This document shows, piece by piece, positions 53,826 through 62,904 of a stretch of DNA of 64,000 bases. The notes beneath the pieces were generated by a model. That model was given only the letters and a program-made list of their open reading frames with translations, searched no databases and was not told the DNA's origin. Origin of the DNA: CAVWDU01 sp963840725. GTDB taxonomy: Bacteria; Pseudomonadota; Gammaproteobacteria; Pseudomonadales; Halieaceae. The DNA lies in NCBI GenBank assembly GCA_963840725.1, contig CAWIZY010000011.1:39985-103984 (forward strand). Reading direction: 5' to 3'. The translations under genes and the position numbers were made by a program. Within the stretch, counting starts at the first letter, position 1. Every line of letters starts with the position of its first letter.

Positions 53826-54992
53826 TTGGAAACCTTCGACATAATAATAATTGGCGCTGGCATGGCCGGTGCGTCTGTCGCGGCAGAGGTCAGCGGCGAG
53901 GCCCGTGTGCTGCTGCTTGAGCGCGAGGAACAGCCGGGTTACCACTCCACTGGCCGCTCCGCTGCCGCTTTCATTCCCTCCTATGGCTATGACAACCCTA
54001 GCCTGCGGGCGCTGACAAGCTGCAGCCTGGAGTTCCTGATGGACCCACCGGAGATTTTCCAGACCAAGGCCCTGCTGCACCGTCGGGGATTGCTGTCCCT
54101 TTGTCCGCCTGGCGAAACGGCGGCAGTCGAACAGGAGCTGGCGCATTTACAAGAGTGTATTCCGAACATCGTTCGCGTTGACCACAACGATATCAAGCGC
54201 CACTTACCTATCGCAAAAGACGACCATGCAGTAGCTGGCTGGTACGAACCGGATGTGTTCGATATGGATGTGCACGCGCTGCATCAAGGCTATCTGCGTA
54301 CGCTGCGCCAACAGGGCGGCCGGCTTGTAAACAAAGTGGATATTACCGCTCTGGAGCGTCGCGGCGGTGCGTGGTGTTTGGAAACGTCCGAGGCCAGTTA
54401 CTCGGCACCGCTGTTGGTCAACGCGGCGGGGGCCTGGGCCGATGAAATCGCTGAACTGGCTGGCGTTGATGGTATAGGCCTGATGCCCCTGCGTCGCACC
54501 GCCGTGCTGCTGGATCCGCCCGCCGGATGCGATGTGTCGGGATGGCCTTTGGTCATGGCGAGTGACGGCTCATTCTATCTCAAGCCCGATGCCGGGCTGA
54601 TTCTCGCTTCGCCGGCCGATGAGCACCCCTCGCAGGCCTGCGATGCACAGCCCGAAGAACTGGATATCGCCTACGCGGTGCACTTTGCCCAGGAGGCGTT
54701 GCAACTGGAGGTGCGGGCGGTCAAACACAGCTGGGCCGGCCTGCGCAATTTCGTCGCCGACCGCACGCCAGTCATCGGCTTCGCCCCCGATTCGGAAGGA
54801 TTTTTCTGGCTGGCGGGGCAGGGTGGCCACGGGATTCAGACAGCCCCCGCCGCGGCGCGGCTGGCGGCCTCTCTGCTGCTGGACAGCGGCTTGCCTGGCG
54901 ACCTCGAACAAGCGGGCTTTGACCCGGCCTGGGTATCTCCGCGGCGACTTGAAGCAACTGTGGCGCCAGGCAATGAAGGGCAGGAAGCGTGA
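53826..54992 (+). CDS. FAD-dependent amine/amino-acid oxidoreductase (DAO family)
   Basis: 388 residues from a TTG at 53826. Dinucleotide-binding GAGMAGASVA near residue 9 with FDIIIIG before it, a HSTGRSAAAFIPSYG flavin-contact segment, NAAGAWADEIAELAG and a C-terminal GFFWLAGQGGHGIQTAP block, all typical of the glycine/D-amino-acid oxidase (DadA/SoxB-like) family. It would oxidise an amino or N-alkyl amino acid to the imine, which RidA could hydrolyse. Substrate unknown. Separated from ridA by a gap with two candidate operators. Confidence 0.9.
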   Translation: METFDIIIIGAGMAGASVAAEVSGEARVLLLEREEQPGYHSTGRSAAAFIPSYGYDNPSLRALTSCSLEFLMDPPEIFQTKALLHRRGLLSLCPPGETAAVEQELAHLQECIPNIVRVDHNDIKRHLPIAKDDHAVAGWYEPDVFDMDVHALHQGYLRTLRQQGGRLVNKVDITALERRGGAWCLETSEASYSAPLLVNAAGAWADEIAELAGVDGIGLMPLRRTAVLLDPPAGCDVSGWPLVMASDGSFYLKPDAGLILASPADEHPSQACDAQPEELDIAYAVHFAQEALQLEVRAVKHSWAGLRNFVADRTPVIGFAPDSEGFFWLAGQGGHGIQTAPAAARLAASLLLDSGLPGDLEQAGFDPAWVSPRRLEATVAPGNEGQEA

Positions 54993-55001
54993 TGTGCGCC
55001 T

Positions 55002-55324
55002 GTGCGGAAGACGATCCTCGCTTTGAATATCGGTGCCCTTGAGGCACTCGGTGCACCTACCCTTCAGGCCCAGCTACCCTTCAGGCCCAGGAGGCATCGG
55101 GCTTTGCTTTGGAGGAGGTGGTTGTTACCGCCCAGAAGCGTTAGGAGAACCTGCGGGGTATTCCTGTCTCTGCACAGGCATTTAGCGCCGAGGATATGCG
55201 GATACTTGGCACTGATACGCTATCAAAGATGATCTTCGCGACACCCTCTCTTAACGCGGCAGGCTTGGGTGGTTCGCAGCAGGTTATGGGTCTTTGCGGC
55301 ATTATAGACTTCTCGCGCAACTAG
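55002..55324 (+). pseudogene. TonB-dependent receptor N-terminal remnant
   Basis: A GTG at 55002 opens a signal-peptide-like stretch (MRKTILALNIGALEALGAPT). A 17-bp tandem duplication (CTACCCTTCAGGCCCAG at 55057-55073 and 55074-55090) then throws the frame off. Another frame continues with EEVVVTAQKR, a TAG stop, and ENLRGIPVSAQAFSAEDMRI, the usual plug opening of TonB receptors, ending at FSRN. At about 55300 it abuts an unrelated hydrolase fragment. Duplication, nonsense mutation and deletion all occurred. Confidence 0.85.
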
Positions 55325-55632
55325 GCATCGAAGGTATACGGGTCGACCGCTCCACCGGTGACCTGTTGCGTGATTTCTATGGCGTCGAGCCGGGACGGAA
55401 AAATCTTGCAGAGATCGCGCGCATTGCAAGTACTGATCCGGCCAGGGTCATCGCAGCAGATCCGCAGCTCGAGGCTGATCCGCTGGATAAATCCACACCG
55501 AGGACGATGCTGAACCTCATGCTGGTTTTCACCCGCGGCAGCGACACGCCGCTGGTCGATCGTGAGCGTGCTGTCGCCGAGGTGGCGCGAACACTCTATG
55601 ATTATCGTTTGATCCACCCCGCCAACACTTAG
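55294..55632 (+). pseudogene. Serine hydrolase (class A beta-lactamase-like) C-terminal fragment
   Basis: About 112 residues: LGIEGIRVDRSTGDLLRDFY, ADPQLEADPLDKSTPRTMLN and ARTLYDYRLIHPANT. The DPxDxxTPR-M-L-L arrangement resembles the C-terminal half of beta-lactamase-like serine hydrolases. The N-terminal part with the SxxK nucleophile is gone, replaced by the TonB remnant. Family assignment is moderate. Ends 18 bp before the next, intact serine hydrolase gene. Confidence 0.55.
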
Positions 55633-55650
55633 ATCGCCGGAGTCGATAAG

Positions 55651-57549
55651 ATGAAAAAAATGATGGGGAGGCTTGCCCAAATATTGGCAGCGTTTTTTTT
55701 ATTGGGGCATAGTCCAGGTTATGCGCTTGATCGCCCGGATGTAACAAACCCGGCTGTTGTAGAAGCTTTCGTTGATGGTGTTGTAAAAACCAACATGAAG
55801 AGCTCACATAGCCCTTCCGGGGTTGTTGCGGTCATGAAAAACGGGAGGATGATATTCTCCAAGGGCTATGGTTTTCTTGATGTAGAGAATCGGATTCCTG
55901 TCGATCCGGAAACTACCCTTTTCCGGGTTGGTTCCATTTCCAAACTTTTTACCTGGGTTGCCGTTATGCAGCAGGTGGAACAAGGGAATCTTGACCTTGA
56001 TGCTGACGTTAATCAGTATCTCCAATCTTTTCAAATTGACGATAGTTGGCCGGGTCAGCCCGTTACGCTGCGTCATATTATGACCCATACCGCTGGTTTT
56101 GAAGATGGCATATTGGGGTATCTGATTATTGATGATGCCAGCCGGATTATACCGCTTGACCAGGCATTGGCTAAATATCAACCACAACGTGTCAATGCGC
56201 CGGGGCAACATACCGCCTATTCCAACTGGGCGACGGCCCTTGCGGGTTTGATCGTATCAAATGTATCCGGGGTGCCGTTCAACGACTATATGCAGCGGAA
56301 TATTTTTGATGTATTGGGCATGAAAAACGCGAGTTTCGCTGAACCTCTGCCATCAGTACTCGATGCCAATATGGCCAAAGCATACGGTTATGCAGAGGGA
56401 CGTTACAGAGAACAAAACTATGAAATTATTTCAAACTTCGGACCTGCTGGGTCTGCGGCGGTGTCTGCGCATGATATGTCAATTTTTGCCCGCGCCCTCT
56501 TGAATGGTGGCGCCATTGACGGAAAGCGTATCTTAAAAGCAGAAACGCTACAGCAGATGATAGATCAAGGCTTCGCCCATGACGAGCGTGTTCGGGGTAT
56601 GGGCTTAGGGTTTATCAAACGCAGATTTGGCCCTGCTGATTTTGAAAGCTTTGGTCATGATGGCGGAACGACCATATTTGCCTCTCATTTCGGGATGTCA
56701 CAAGAAGAAGACTTTATGTTGTTTTCATCCTTCAGCGGTCCCGGTATGAGGCAAACCCATGAGGCTTTTGTAAAATCATTTTACGATGAATTCTTTCCCA
56801 ACGAGCTAACGGTGGTGGCACCACCTACTGATTTCGCCGAGCGGGGAAAACGGTATGAAGGTACTTATAACAGCTGGCGCTCAAGTTTCACCAAGATCGA
56901 ATCTTTGCTGCGGCTGTCTGGTGGTATGAAGGTGGTTTCCTTGCCTGACAACATGTTGATGATCGCAGACAAGCGTTATGTTGAGGTTGCCAATAACCTG
57001 TTCCGGGAAGTGGATGATTATGGGCGAGTTGCCTTTCAGGAAGACGCGAACGGAGAGATTACAGGTTTTGTTATTGATGGCTTCGGTGTCATGCAATTAT
57101 ATAAGGCGCCATTTTACGAAACGCCTGAGTTCACAGGGACACTTGTCGGCTTGTCTTTGTTGATTTTTGTCGGGGTGTTGTTACGGTTGGCTTATCAATG
57201 GTCTGAATTTCGGGCACTCCGGGGTATGAAGAAAAAAGCCTTTGTGGCCTCAATTTCCGTGGCAGTGACTAATTCTCTATTCTTTATCTTTGCCTCTATT
57301 GGGGTCAGTGGGGGCATGATAGCACTTATGTATGAACTGCCGGCTACGCTGAAATTTTCTCTGATTTTTCCAATGTTGGCGACTTTGGCGGCTTTTTACC
57401 ATGTTTACTGCTCTGTGCAGGTTTGGCGTCAGGGTGTACTCGTGAACTCCTGGGCCCGTGTTCGGTATAGCCTAGTCAGTCTTTGTGCGCTGTTTATGGT
57501 GTGGTTTTATCATTACTGGAACTTGCTTGGGTTCAATTATTTTAGCTAA
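55651..57549 (+). CDS. Beta-lactamase-family serine hydrolase with C-terminal membrane helices
   Basis: 632 residues. Signal peptide about 26 residues. Beta-lactamase/DD-peptidase (class C type) domain at about 35-385: Ser95-x-x-Lys98 (SISK), Tyr190-Ser-Asn192, and FGHDGGT late in the domain as the HxG/KTG equivalent. After a beta-rich domain (about 395-485) there are four membrane helices (about 492-630). Such proteins hydrolyse D-amino-acid amides, esters or peptides in the periplasm. A D-aminoacylase-like gene follows 98 bp later, which suggests a D-amino-acid-containing substrate. More AT-rich than the left of the window. Confidence 0.88.
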   Translation: MKKMMGRLAQILAAFFLLGHSPGYALDRPDVTNPAVVEAFVDGVVKTNMKSSHSPSGVVAVMKNGRMIFSKGYGFLDVENRIPVDPETTLFRVGSISKLFTWVAVMQQVEQGNLDLDADVNQYLQSFQIDDSWPGQPVTLRHIMTHTAGFEDGILGYLIIDDASRIIPLDQALAKYQPQRVNAPGQHTAYSNWATALAGLIVSNVSGVPFNDYMQRNIFDVLGMKNASFAEPLPSVLDANMAKAYGYAEGRYREQNYEIISNFGPAGSAAVSAHDMSIFARALLNGGAIDGKRILKAETLQQMIDQGFAHDERVRGMGLGFIKRRFGPADFESFGHDGGTTIFASHFGMSQEEDFMLFSSFSGPGMRQTHEAFVKSFYDEFFPNELTVVAPPTDFAERGKRYEGTYNSWRSSFTKIESLLRLSGGMKVVSLPDNMLMIADKRYVEVANNLFREVDDYGRVAFQEDANGEITGFVIDGFGVMQLYKAPFYETPEFTGTLVGLSLLIFVGVLLRLAYQWSEFRALRGMKKKAFVASISVAVTNSLFFIFASIGVSGGMIALMYELPATLKFSLIFPMLATLAAFYHVYCSVQVWRQGVLVNSWARVRYSLVSLCALFMVWFYHYWNLLGFNYFS

Positions 57550-57647
57550 TTAAAAAGGGCTCGATGCTTTTGATTTTGAGCCACAAATACAAGGTATCGG
57601 GCGGTACCGGATTGTCAGGTCGAACTGCATAAATTAAGGAACCACAT

Positions 57648-59312
57648 ATGTTCAGAACACTCATCAGTTTTCTTATGGTTGCAGTCATCAATGGCGCTAT
57701 TGCGGCTGACTACGATGTAGTTATCCGCAACGGCAGCATCTATGATGGAACCGGGGCACCTCCTTATGTTGCAGATCTCGCCATCAACGGTGACCGCGTG
57801 AGTGCCATCGGCCAATTTGCTCCGGGGTCCGCTGATCTTGATATTGACGCAGCCGGGCTCGCCGTCGCGCCGGGGTTTTTCAACATGCTCAGTCACGCTC
57901 ACGTGTCGCTTATCAGCGATGGGCGAGCCATGAGTGATGTTATGCAAGGGGTAACCTTTGAGGTACTCAGTGAGATTTCGATGAGTCCGCTGACGGATGT
58001 TTCCGCTGATTTCTGGGGAAGGTTTTCTAAAGATAAAGTCGATATGACCTGGAGAACGGTGGGCGAATATCTGCATATCGTAGAAACCAAGGGTGTCTCG
58101 GTTAATTTCGCCACCTTCGTGTCAGCCGCCACGGTACGCATGAATGTTATCGGCACGGGCGATGTCGACCCGACAACAGAGCAGCTGGGTATGATGAAAT
58201 CCCAGGTTGCAGAGGCGATGGAAGATGGCGCGCTGGGCCTCACTACTGCGTTGATATACGCACCCGCCACCTATGCGGAGACCGAAGAGCTGATCGAGTT
58301 GGCGAAAGTTGCTGCTCAGTATGGGGGGATCTATACAGCTCATATGCGCTCTGAGAGCAATCGATTCATTGAATCCATCGACGAGACCCTGCGCATCGGT
58401 CGAGAAGCAAAACTGCCTGTGAAGATTCACCATCTCAAGGCAGCAGGACGCCCGAACTGGCACAAAATGGATATAGCCATCGACAAGATCGAAGCGCTGC
58501 GCAGGGAAGGCATTTCGGTGACGGCGGACATGTACACATACATCGCTGGTGCGTCTGGACTGGATCCATCAATGCCGACCTGGGTGCAGGCAGGTGGTTA
58601 CGAAAAATGGGTTGAACGGCTGAAAGATCCTGAAATCCGTGCCCGAGTCAAAGAAGAGATGGCCGTCAATGCCCAGGACTGGGAAAACCTGGGCTATTTA
58701 GCCGGCCCTGAAGGCATGAGGTTTGTAGGATTCAGAAACAAGGCGCTCAGAAAATACAATGGTATGACTTTGGCTGAAGTGGCCGCCGCGCGCGAGCAGG
58801 ATCCGCGTGATACGATCATTGATATGGTGATCGAGGATGGTTCGCGCGTTGATACGGCGTACTATCTTATGTCTGAAGAAAATCTCAAAAAACAGATCCG
58901 CCAGCCGTGGGTGATGTTCGGCTCCGATGCCGAGGCTCCGGCGGCTGAAGGCAAGACACTGGAAGGCGGCGTTCATCCCCGCACTTACGGCAATGTAGCC
59001 CGTCTGCTTGGAAAATATGTCCGCGACGAGAAGGTTATACCCATGGAAGAGGCCATCCGAAAGTTGAGCTTTCTGCCGGCACAAACCTTGGGCATCCGTG
59101 AGCGTGGCCGCCTCGCGCCGGGCTATTACGCAGATGTTGCCATTTTTGATCCAAAGACGATAAACGATAATTCGCGGTTTGATGACTCACACCGGTATGC
59201 CTCCGGCATGCAATACGTGCTCGTCAACGGAGTGCCTGTCGTCAGTAAAGGTGAGCATACTGGCGCTACTCCTGGTCGTGCGGTACATGGACCCGGATGG
59301 ATACAACCGTAG
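57648..59312 (+). CDS. N-acyl-D-amino-acid deacylase-like amidohydrolase (secreted)
   Basis: 554 residues, signal peptide about 20 residues. Amidohydrolase superfamily: composite small domain (YDVVIRNGSIYDGTGAPPYV), first metal pair as SHAH at 82-85, where PGFID-HTH is usual and PGFFNMLSHAH is seen. Then QGVTFEVLSE, YTAHMRSESNRFIESIDETL, VKIHHLK, GSDAEAP and a C-terminal GRLAPGYYADVAIFD. Closest to D-aminoacylases, which free D-amino acids from N-acyl derivatives. The export signal is unusual for the family and fits periplasmic action with the upstream hydrolase. Confidence 0.85.
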   Translation: MFRTLISFLMVAVINGAIAADYDVVIRNGSIYDGTGAPPYVADLAINGDRVSAIGQFAPGSADLDIDAAGLAVAPGFFNMLSHAHVSLISDGRAMSDVMQGVTFEVLSEISMSPLTDVSADFWGRFSKDKVDMTWRTVGEYLHIVETKGVSVNFATFVSAATVRMNVIGTGDVDPTTEQLGMMKSQVAEAMEDGALGLTTALIYAPATYAETEELIELAKVAAQYGGIYTAHMRSESNRFIESIDETLRIGREAKLPVKIHHLKAAGRPNWHKMDIAIDKIEALRREGISVTADMYTYIAGASGLDPSMPTWVQAGGYEKWVERLKDPEIRARVKEEMAVNAQDWENLGYLAGPEGMRFVGFRNKALRKYNGMTLAEVAAAREQDPRDTIIDMVIEDGSRVDTAYYLMSEENLKKQIRQPWVMFGSDAEAPAAEGKTLEGGVHPRTYGNVARLLGKYVRDEKVIPMEEAIRKLSFLPAQTLGIRERGRLAPGYYADVAIFDPKTINDNSRFDDSHRYASGMQYVLVNGVPVVSKGEHTGATPGRAVHGPGWIQP

Positions 59313-59512
59313 AAAATAGCGCAAACCTTATGTTCTCATGGGTTAGTTTTATGGGAGAAGTCTTTGTCGGTGTATGTTCAGTAATTGACGGATGATAAGT
59401 TTTTGATTATGCCTCATCAATAAAAACTGAATCGATATTCTTGTTTATTGAATTCTAATTCTTTTTGTCGAGCTGGATTGATTACCAGTGCATCTATACC
59501 TGAGGAAAAATA

Positions 59513-60379
59513 ATGTTGTTGAATTTCCGTAACCAAATCGTTAAAAACGGTGACGTCAATACAAGTGTTAACGTGATGGGTTCAGGCGAGCCTCTGTTAT
59601 TGATTCATGGCTACCCTGAAACCCATTTAACCTGGCATAAAATTGTTCCAGAACTCGCGCAGCGTTACACCGTGGTTTGCCCAGATGTACGAGGTAATGG
59701 CGACAGTGATAAACCGGTAGGCGCCCCTGATCACTCAAACTACAGCAAGCGCGCTTTGGCATCGGATATGATCGCCATAATGGATGAGCTAGGTTTTGAA
59801 ACGTTTAAGGTGGTAGGGCATGATCGTGGTGCGCGAATTACGCATCGCCTGTGTTTAGATTATCCGAGTCGGGTCACTAAGGCTGTTTTGTTAGATATCA
59901 TCCCCACACGAACACTCTATGAAACCGTCAATCAAAATGTAGCTACGGCTTACTTTCATTGGTTTTTTCTGATTCAAAAAGCACCTATTCCAGAGACATT
60001 AATCGGTGGTAATCCATTAAGTTATTTACATTGGGGGCTGTCTGCTCGCATAGGAGGTGTTGAGGCTGTAGACCCTGTTGCATTAGCGGCCTTCGAGAAA
60101 AATATTCTGGATCCTGAGGTTATACATGCGACCTGTGAAGATTATCGAGCTGGGGCCACGATTGATTTGGAGCACGATAAAGCCGATAGCGATGCCAGAG
60201 TTGAATGCCCTTTGCTCGTAATTTGGGGAAATTTAGGCCCGATGGGCAAGTATTACGATGTTCTCTCAACTTGGCAGGATAAGGCTTTAGACGTACAGGG
60301 ATTTGGGTTGGAGTGCGGACACTACATTTCACAGGAAAAACCGGCAGAGTTATTGGCTGCATTAAAAGAATTTCTATAA
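59513..60379 (+). CDS. Alpha/beta hydrolase, haloacetate (fluoroacetate) dehalogenase-like
   Basis: 288 residues. Oxyanion region HGYPETHLTWHKI, nucleophile Asp104 in VVGHDRGARITHR, and catalytic His270 in ECGHYIS. All residues known from fluoroacetate dehalogenase have counterparts: Arg105 and Arg108 for the carboxylate, Asp128 as acid, and His149, Trp150 and Tyr211 for the halide (FHWFF; CEDYRAGATID). Such enzymes hydrolyse haloacetates to glycolate. The motif set is strong, but natural substrates may differ. Monocistronic, 200 bp after the amidohydrolase. Confidence 0.87.
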   Translation: MLLNFRNQIVKNGDVNTSVNVMGSGEPLLLIHGYPETHLTWHKIVPELAQRYTVVCPDVRGNGDSDKPVGAPDHSNYSKRALASDMIAIMDELGFETFKVVGHDRGARITHRLCLDYPSRVTKAVLLDIIPTRTLYETVNQNVATAYFHWFFLIQKAPIPETLIGGNPLSYLHWGLSARIGGVEAVDPVALAAFEKNILDPEVIHATCEDYRAGATIDLEHDKADSDARVECPLLVIWGNLGPMGKYYDVLSTWQDKALDVQGFGLECGHYISQEKPAELLAALKEFL

Positions 60380-60661
60380 GTGTGATGTTCTGTCGACAGA
60401 TTAACTACAGTATATAATCGAAAATGGAACTTATAATACTAATTTGACGCATCCTGTTAGGATTTCCGATACCCTCATTTGTTTTTAACAAAGGTAATGG
60501 ATTGTCACCTGCTCCAATTTACCTTGCAACGCATTCTGGTTAGATTTGCAACATCATCAAAGAAACACATAAAAGCCCATGTGGAGCAGGGGACGGGATA
60601 GTCCAGACTTATCGCCGACCGAACTATATAGTAGTTCACATGCTTTATTTGTAGGTCATGA

Positions 60662-61453
60662 TCAATACCCCGCCGATGCGTTGGCAGCCGACGCGCCTGT
60701 GTAGGCCGCCATGGCCTCCTGATTGGCCGCCAGCATGAAGCCGAAGTCTGAACCAAAGGTCACCAGATTGAAGCCGCGCGTGGCCATCTTCTGCGCGTAG
60801 GCGGGTGTGGCGTTGTGAATGGCCGCGGCAATGCCGTGACTTTTGGCAGCGGCGATGACCTGGTCGTACAGCGCGAGCATTTCAGGTCGCTCGCTATCGA
60901 ATTCGGGTGGCAAGCCATAATCGAAGCCCAGATCGGACGGACCAACGTATACCCCGTCCAGGCCGTTCACTGCCATGATGGAGTTGATATTCCGGATCGA
61001 ATGGCGTGTTTCGATCTGCGCCAGTGCCAGACAGCTGTTATTGGCCGACTCGACATAGGCAGGGCCCTCGCGCAGTAACCCGCGTATCGGCCCGAAGCTG
61101 CGCTGGCCAATGGGTGGGTACTTAACCGCACGCACGAACTGCTCGGCTTCTGCTGCGGTATTGACCATCGGGCAGATGATTCCCTGCGCACCGGCATCAA
61201 GCGCACGGTAAATCACACCGGGATCATTCCACGGCACGCGCACCAGGGGCACGGGCGAGTTGCGCGTGCCGGCCATGGCGGCGAGCAGATTGGCCAGATC
61301 GGGGAGATCGATAAAACCGTGATGCATGTCCAGCGTGATCGAATCCCACGGTTGCGAGGCCATGGCTTCTACGCTCAGCACATGCGGCAGGCCAATCCAG
61401 CCGTTGGTGGTGGCCTTGCCGTCGGCCCAAAACGATTTGAGTCGATTTATCAT
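60662..61453 (-). CDS. HpcH/HpaI-type aldolase
   Basis: 263 residues from the ATG at 61453, which stands eight bases after AGAGG; an ATG two codons earlier is only two bases from it. Class II pyruvate-aldolase fold: LDMHHGFIDLPDL (usually D-x-E-H-G), PLVRVPWNDPGVIYRALDAG, the GQRSFGPIRG loop, QIETRHSIRNINSI with the metal-binding glutamate, and VGPSDLGFDYG with the metal-binding aspartate. Cleaves or forms 2-keto-3-deoxy or 4-hydroxy-2-keto acids, giving pyruvate plus an aldehyde. The next gene upstream, an acid-sugar dehydratase, could supply its keto-deoxy substrate. Confidence 0.9.
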   Translation of the reverse strand: MINRLKSFWADGKATTNGWIGLPHVLSVEAMASQPWDSITLDMHHGFIDLPDLANLLAAMAGTRNSPVPLVRVPWNDPGVIYRALDAGAQGIICPMVNTAAEAEQFVRAVKYPPIGQRSFGPIRGLLREGPAYVESANNSCLALAQIETRHSIRNINSIMAVNGLDGVYVGPSDLGFDYGLPPEFDSERPEMLALYDQVIAAAKSHGIAAAIHNATPAYAQKMATRGFNLVTFGSDFGFMLAANQEAMAAYTGASAANASAGY

Positions 61454-61671
61454 GTTCATTACCTCTGTGTGGAAAGTAGACGCTAGGGGAGGGACGGTGG
61501 CATTCAGGTCTCAGTGCGATGCTGCTGCACATTTGGGAGCCAGCCCGAAAGGTGTGATTGCCGGGCGGTTACCGTCGGCCAATAAAATTATCGGTCGACG
61601 GCCACCTTGCAGAAGAAATGCAGTCGTCGGGGTTCTACTGCTCCCGGGACACTTCAGCGATGGAACTGCCC

Positions 61672-62781
61672 TTAACTTACCACCGCAATTTTTTGTCTTT
61701 CGACAAGATCGAGATCGACCTCATAACCTAGCCCTGGCTTGGTTGGAGCGTGAGCGAAGCCATCGGAATCAATATTAATATCTTCTATCACACCGTGCCA
61801 CCAAGCTTCCTTAGGCTCCAGAATCTCCATGAAAGTGGTATTAGGAATGGCCATTTGAATATGTAGATTGGCGAAATCATTCGTCGAGTTGCTGCCATGA
61901 TGAATTTCGAGGTTCATGGCAAATGCTTCGGCGAGATGCGCAATCTTCAGCATGGAAGTAATACCACCTTTAATCATCACATCGCCACGCAACATGTCAG
62001 TGGCATTGTTCATAATCCATGGTGCATAGTCATCAAGCCAACCACAAGGAAATTCAGTAGCCATTACCGGGATATCCATTTTTTCCCTAAGCTTTGTGTA
62101 GTTGTAGATGTCTGTTATCGGTAAAGGGTCTTCGTACCACAAGAACCCCAGTTCCTCTATCGCACGACCAACCTTTACGGCTTCTCCCAGGTCATATGCT
62201 GAACGCGAATCCAGCATCAGATTGAAGTCATCGCCAACTGCTTTACGAACAGCTTCACAGGCGGCGATATCTTTACGCCAGTTTTGAGGTGGGTGAAGCT
62301 TGTAGCCATGCAGTCCACGTTCTTTAACAGCAAGCGCTTGTTCTACGTAGCCATCGACAGAATCGTGTTGCTCTGAGCTCGCATACACTGGAATTTTATG
62401 GCGATAGGTACCCATCATGGCATGGATGGGTAGTCCGCTGATTTTCCCCGCGAGATCCCACAATGCAATATCAATAGCGCAGACTGCAAAAGTACTAACC
62501 TGTGCCCGCATTACAGACATGCGTTCAAAGAGACTGGCACGATCCAGGGGGTTTTGCCCCATGAGTATTGGCTTTAAAAAGCGTGTGATAAAAGGGGCTT
62601 CAAGGCTGGCAGGGTGTACACACAATCCTAAAAGGGAGTGGCCTTCGAATCCTTCATCTGTTTGTATGCGGACAAAGCCTAAATCACCGGTAGTATTGAC
62701 GTTGTGAACCGCGTGATCGTAGTTTTTCAACGGGATGTTCTCCCATTTGAATAAGGTTACGGTGACATCAGTAATTTTCAT
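61672..62781 (-). CDS. Mandelate racemase/muconate-lactonizing (enolase) superfamily dehydratase
   Basis: 369 residues, start ATG with AGGA upstream. Capping domain then barrel with metal ligands Asp191 (LMLDSRS), Glu217 (WYEDPLP) and Glu243 (ATEFPCG). A K161-x-H163 motif stands where the KxK base of the racemase group lies, and there is a histidine pair near 294 (EIHHGSNST). Members dehydrate acid sugars to 2-keto-3-deoxy acids or racemise hydroxyacids. Its neighbour aldolase suggests dehydration. Five copies of an octanucleotide repeat lie in its leader. Confidence 0.9.
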   Translation of the reverse strand: MKITDVTVTLFKWENIPLKNYDHAVHNVNTTGDLGFVRIQTDEGFEGHSLLGLCVHPASLEAPFITRFLKPILMGQNPLDRASLFERMSVMRAQVSTFAVCAIDIALWDLAGKISGLPIHAMMGTYRHKIPVYASSEQHDSVDGYVEQALAVKERGLHGYKLHPPQNWRKDIAACEAVRKAVGDDFNLMLDSRSAYDLGEAVKVGRAIEELGFLWYEDPLPITDIYNYTKLREKMDIPVMATEFPCGWLDDYAPWIMNNATDMLRGDVMIKGGITSMLKIAHLAEAFAMNLEIHHGSNSTNDFANLHIQMAIPNTTFMEILEPKEAWWHGVIEDINIDSDGFAHAPTKPGLGYEVDLDLVERQKIAVVS

Positions 62782-62796
62782 TTTTTTCCTATCCTG

Positions 62797-62844
62797 TGTA
62801 GTTATGTAGTTATGTAGTTATGTAGTTATGTAGTTACGTCGTTA
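62797..62844. repeat. Octanucleotide microsatellite in the leader of the enolase-family gene
   Basis: TGTAGTTA is repeated five times without error (62797-62836), followed by one degenerate copy CGTCGTTA. It begins 16 bases upstream of the ATG at 62781, in a 123-bp gap between same-strand genes. Slippage would change leader length and so possibly expression, but not the frame. Confidence 0.9.
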
Positions 62845-62904
62845 TATTCTAAATTTGGAATTAGTATCTAATAGAGAGACTATTCCTTCTCTATATTAAA
62901 AGAA

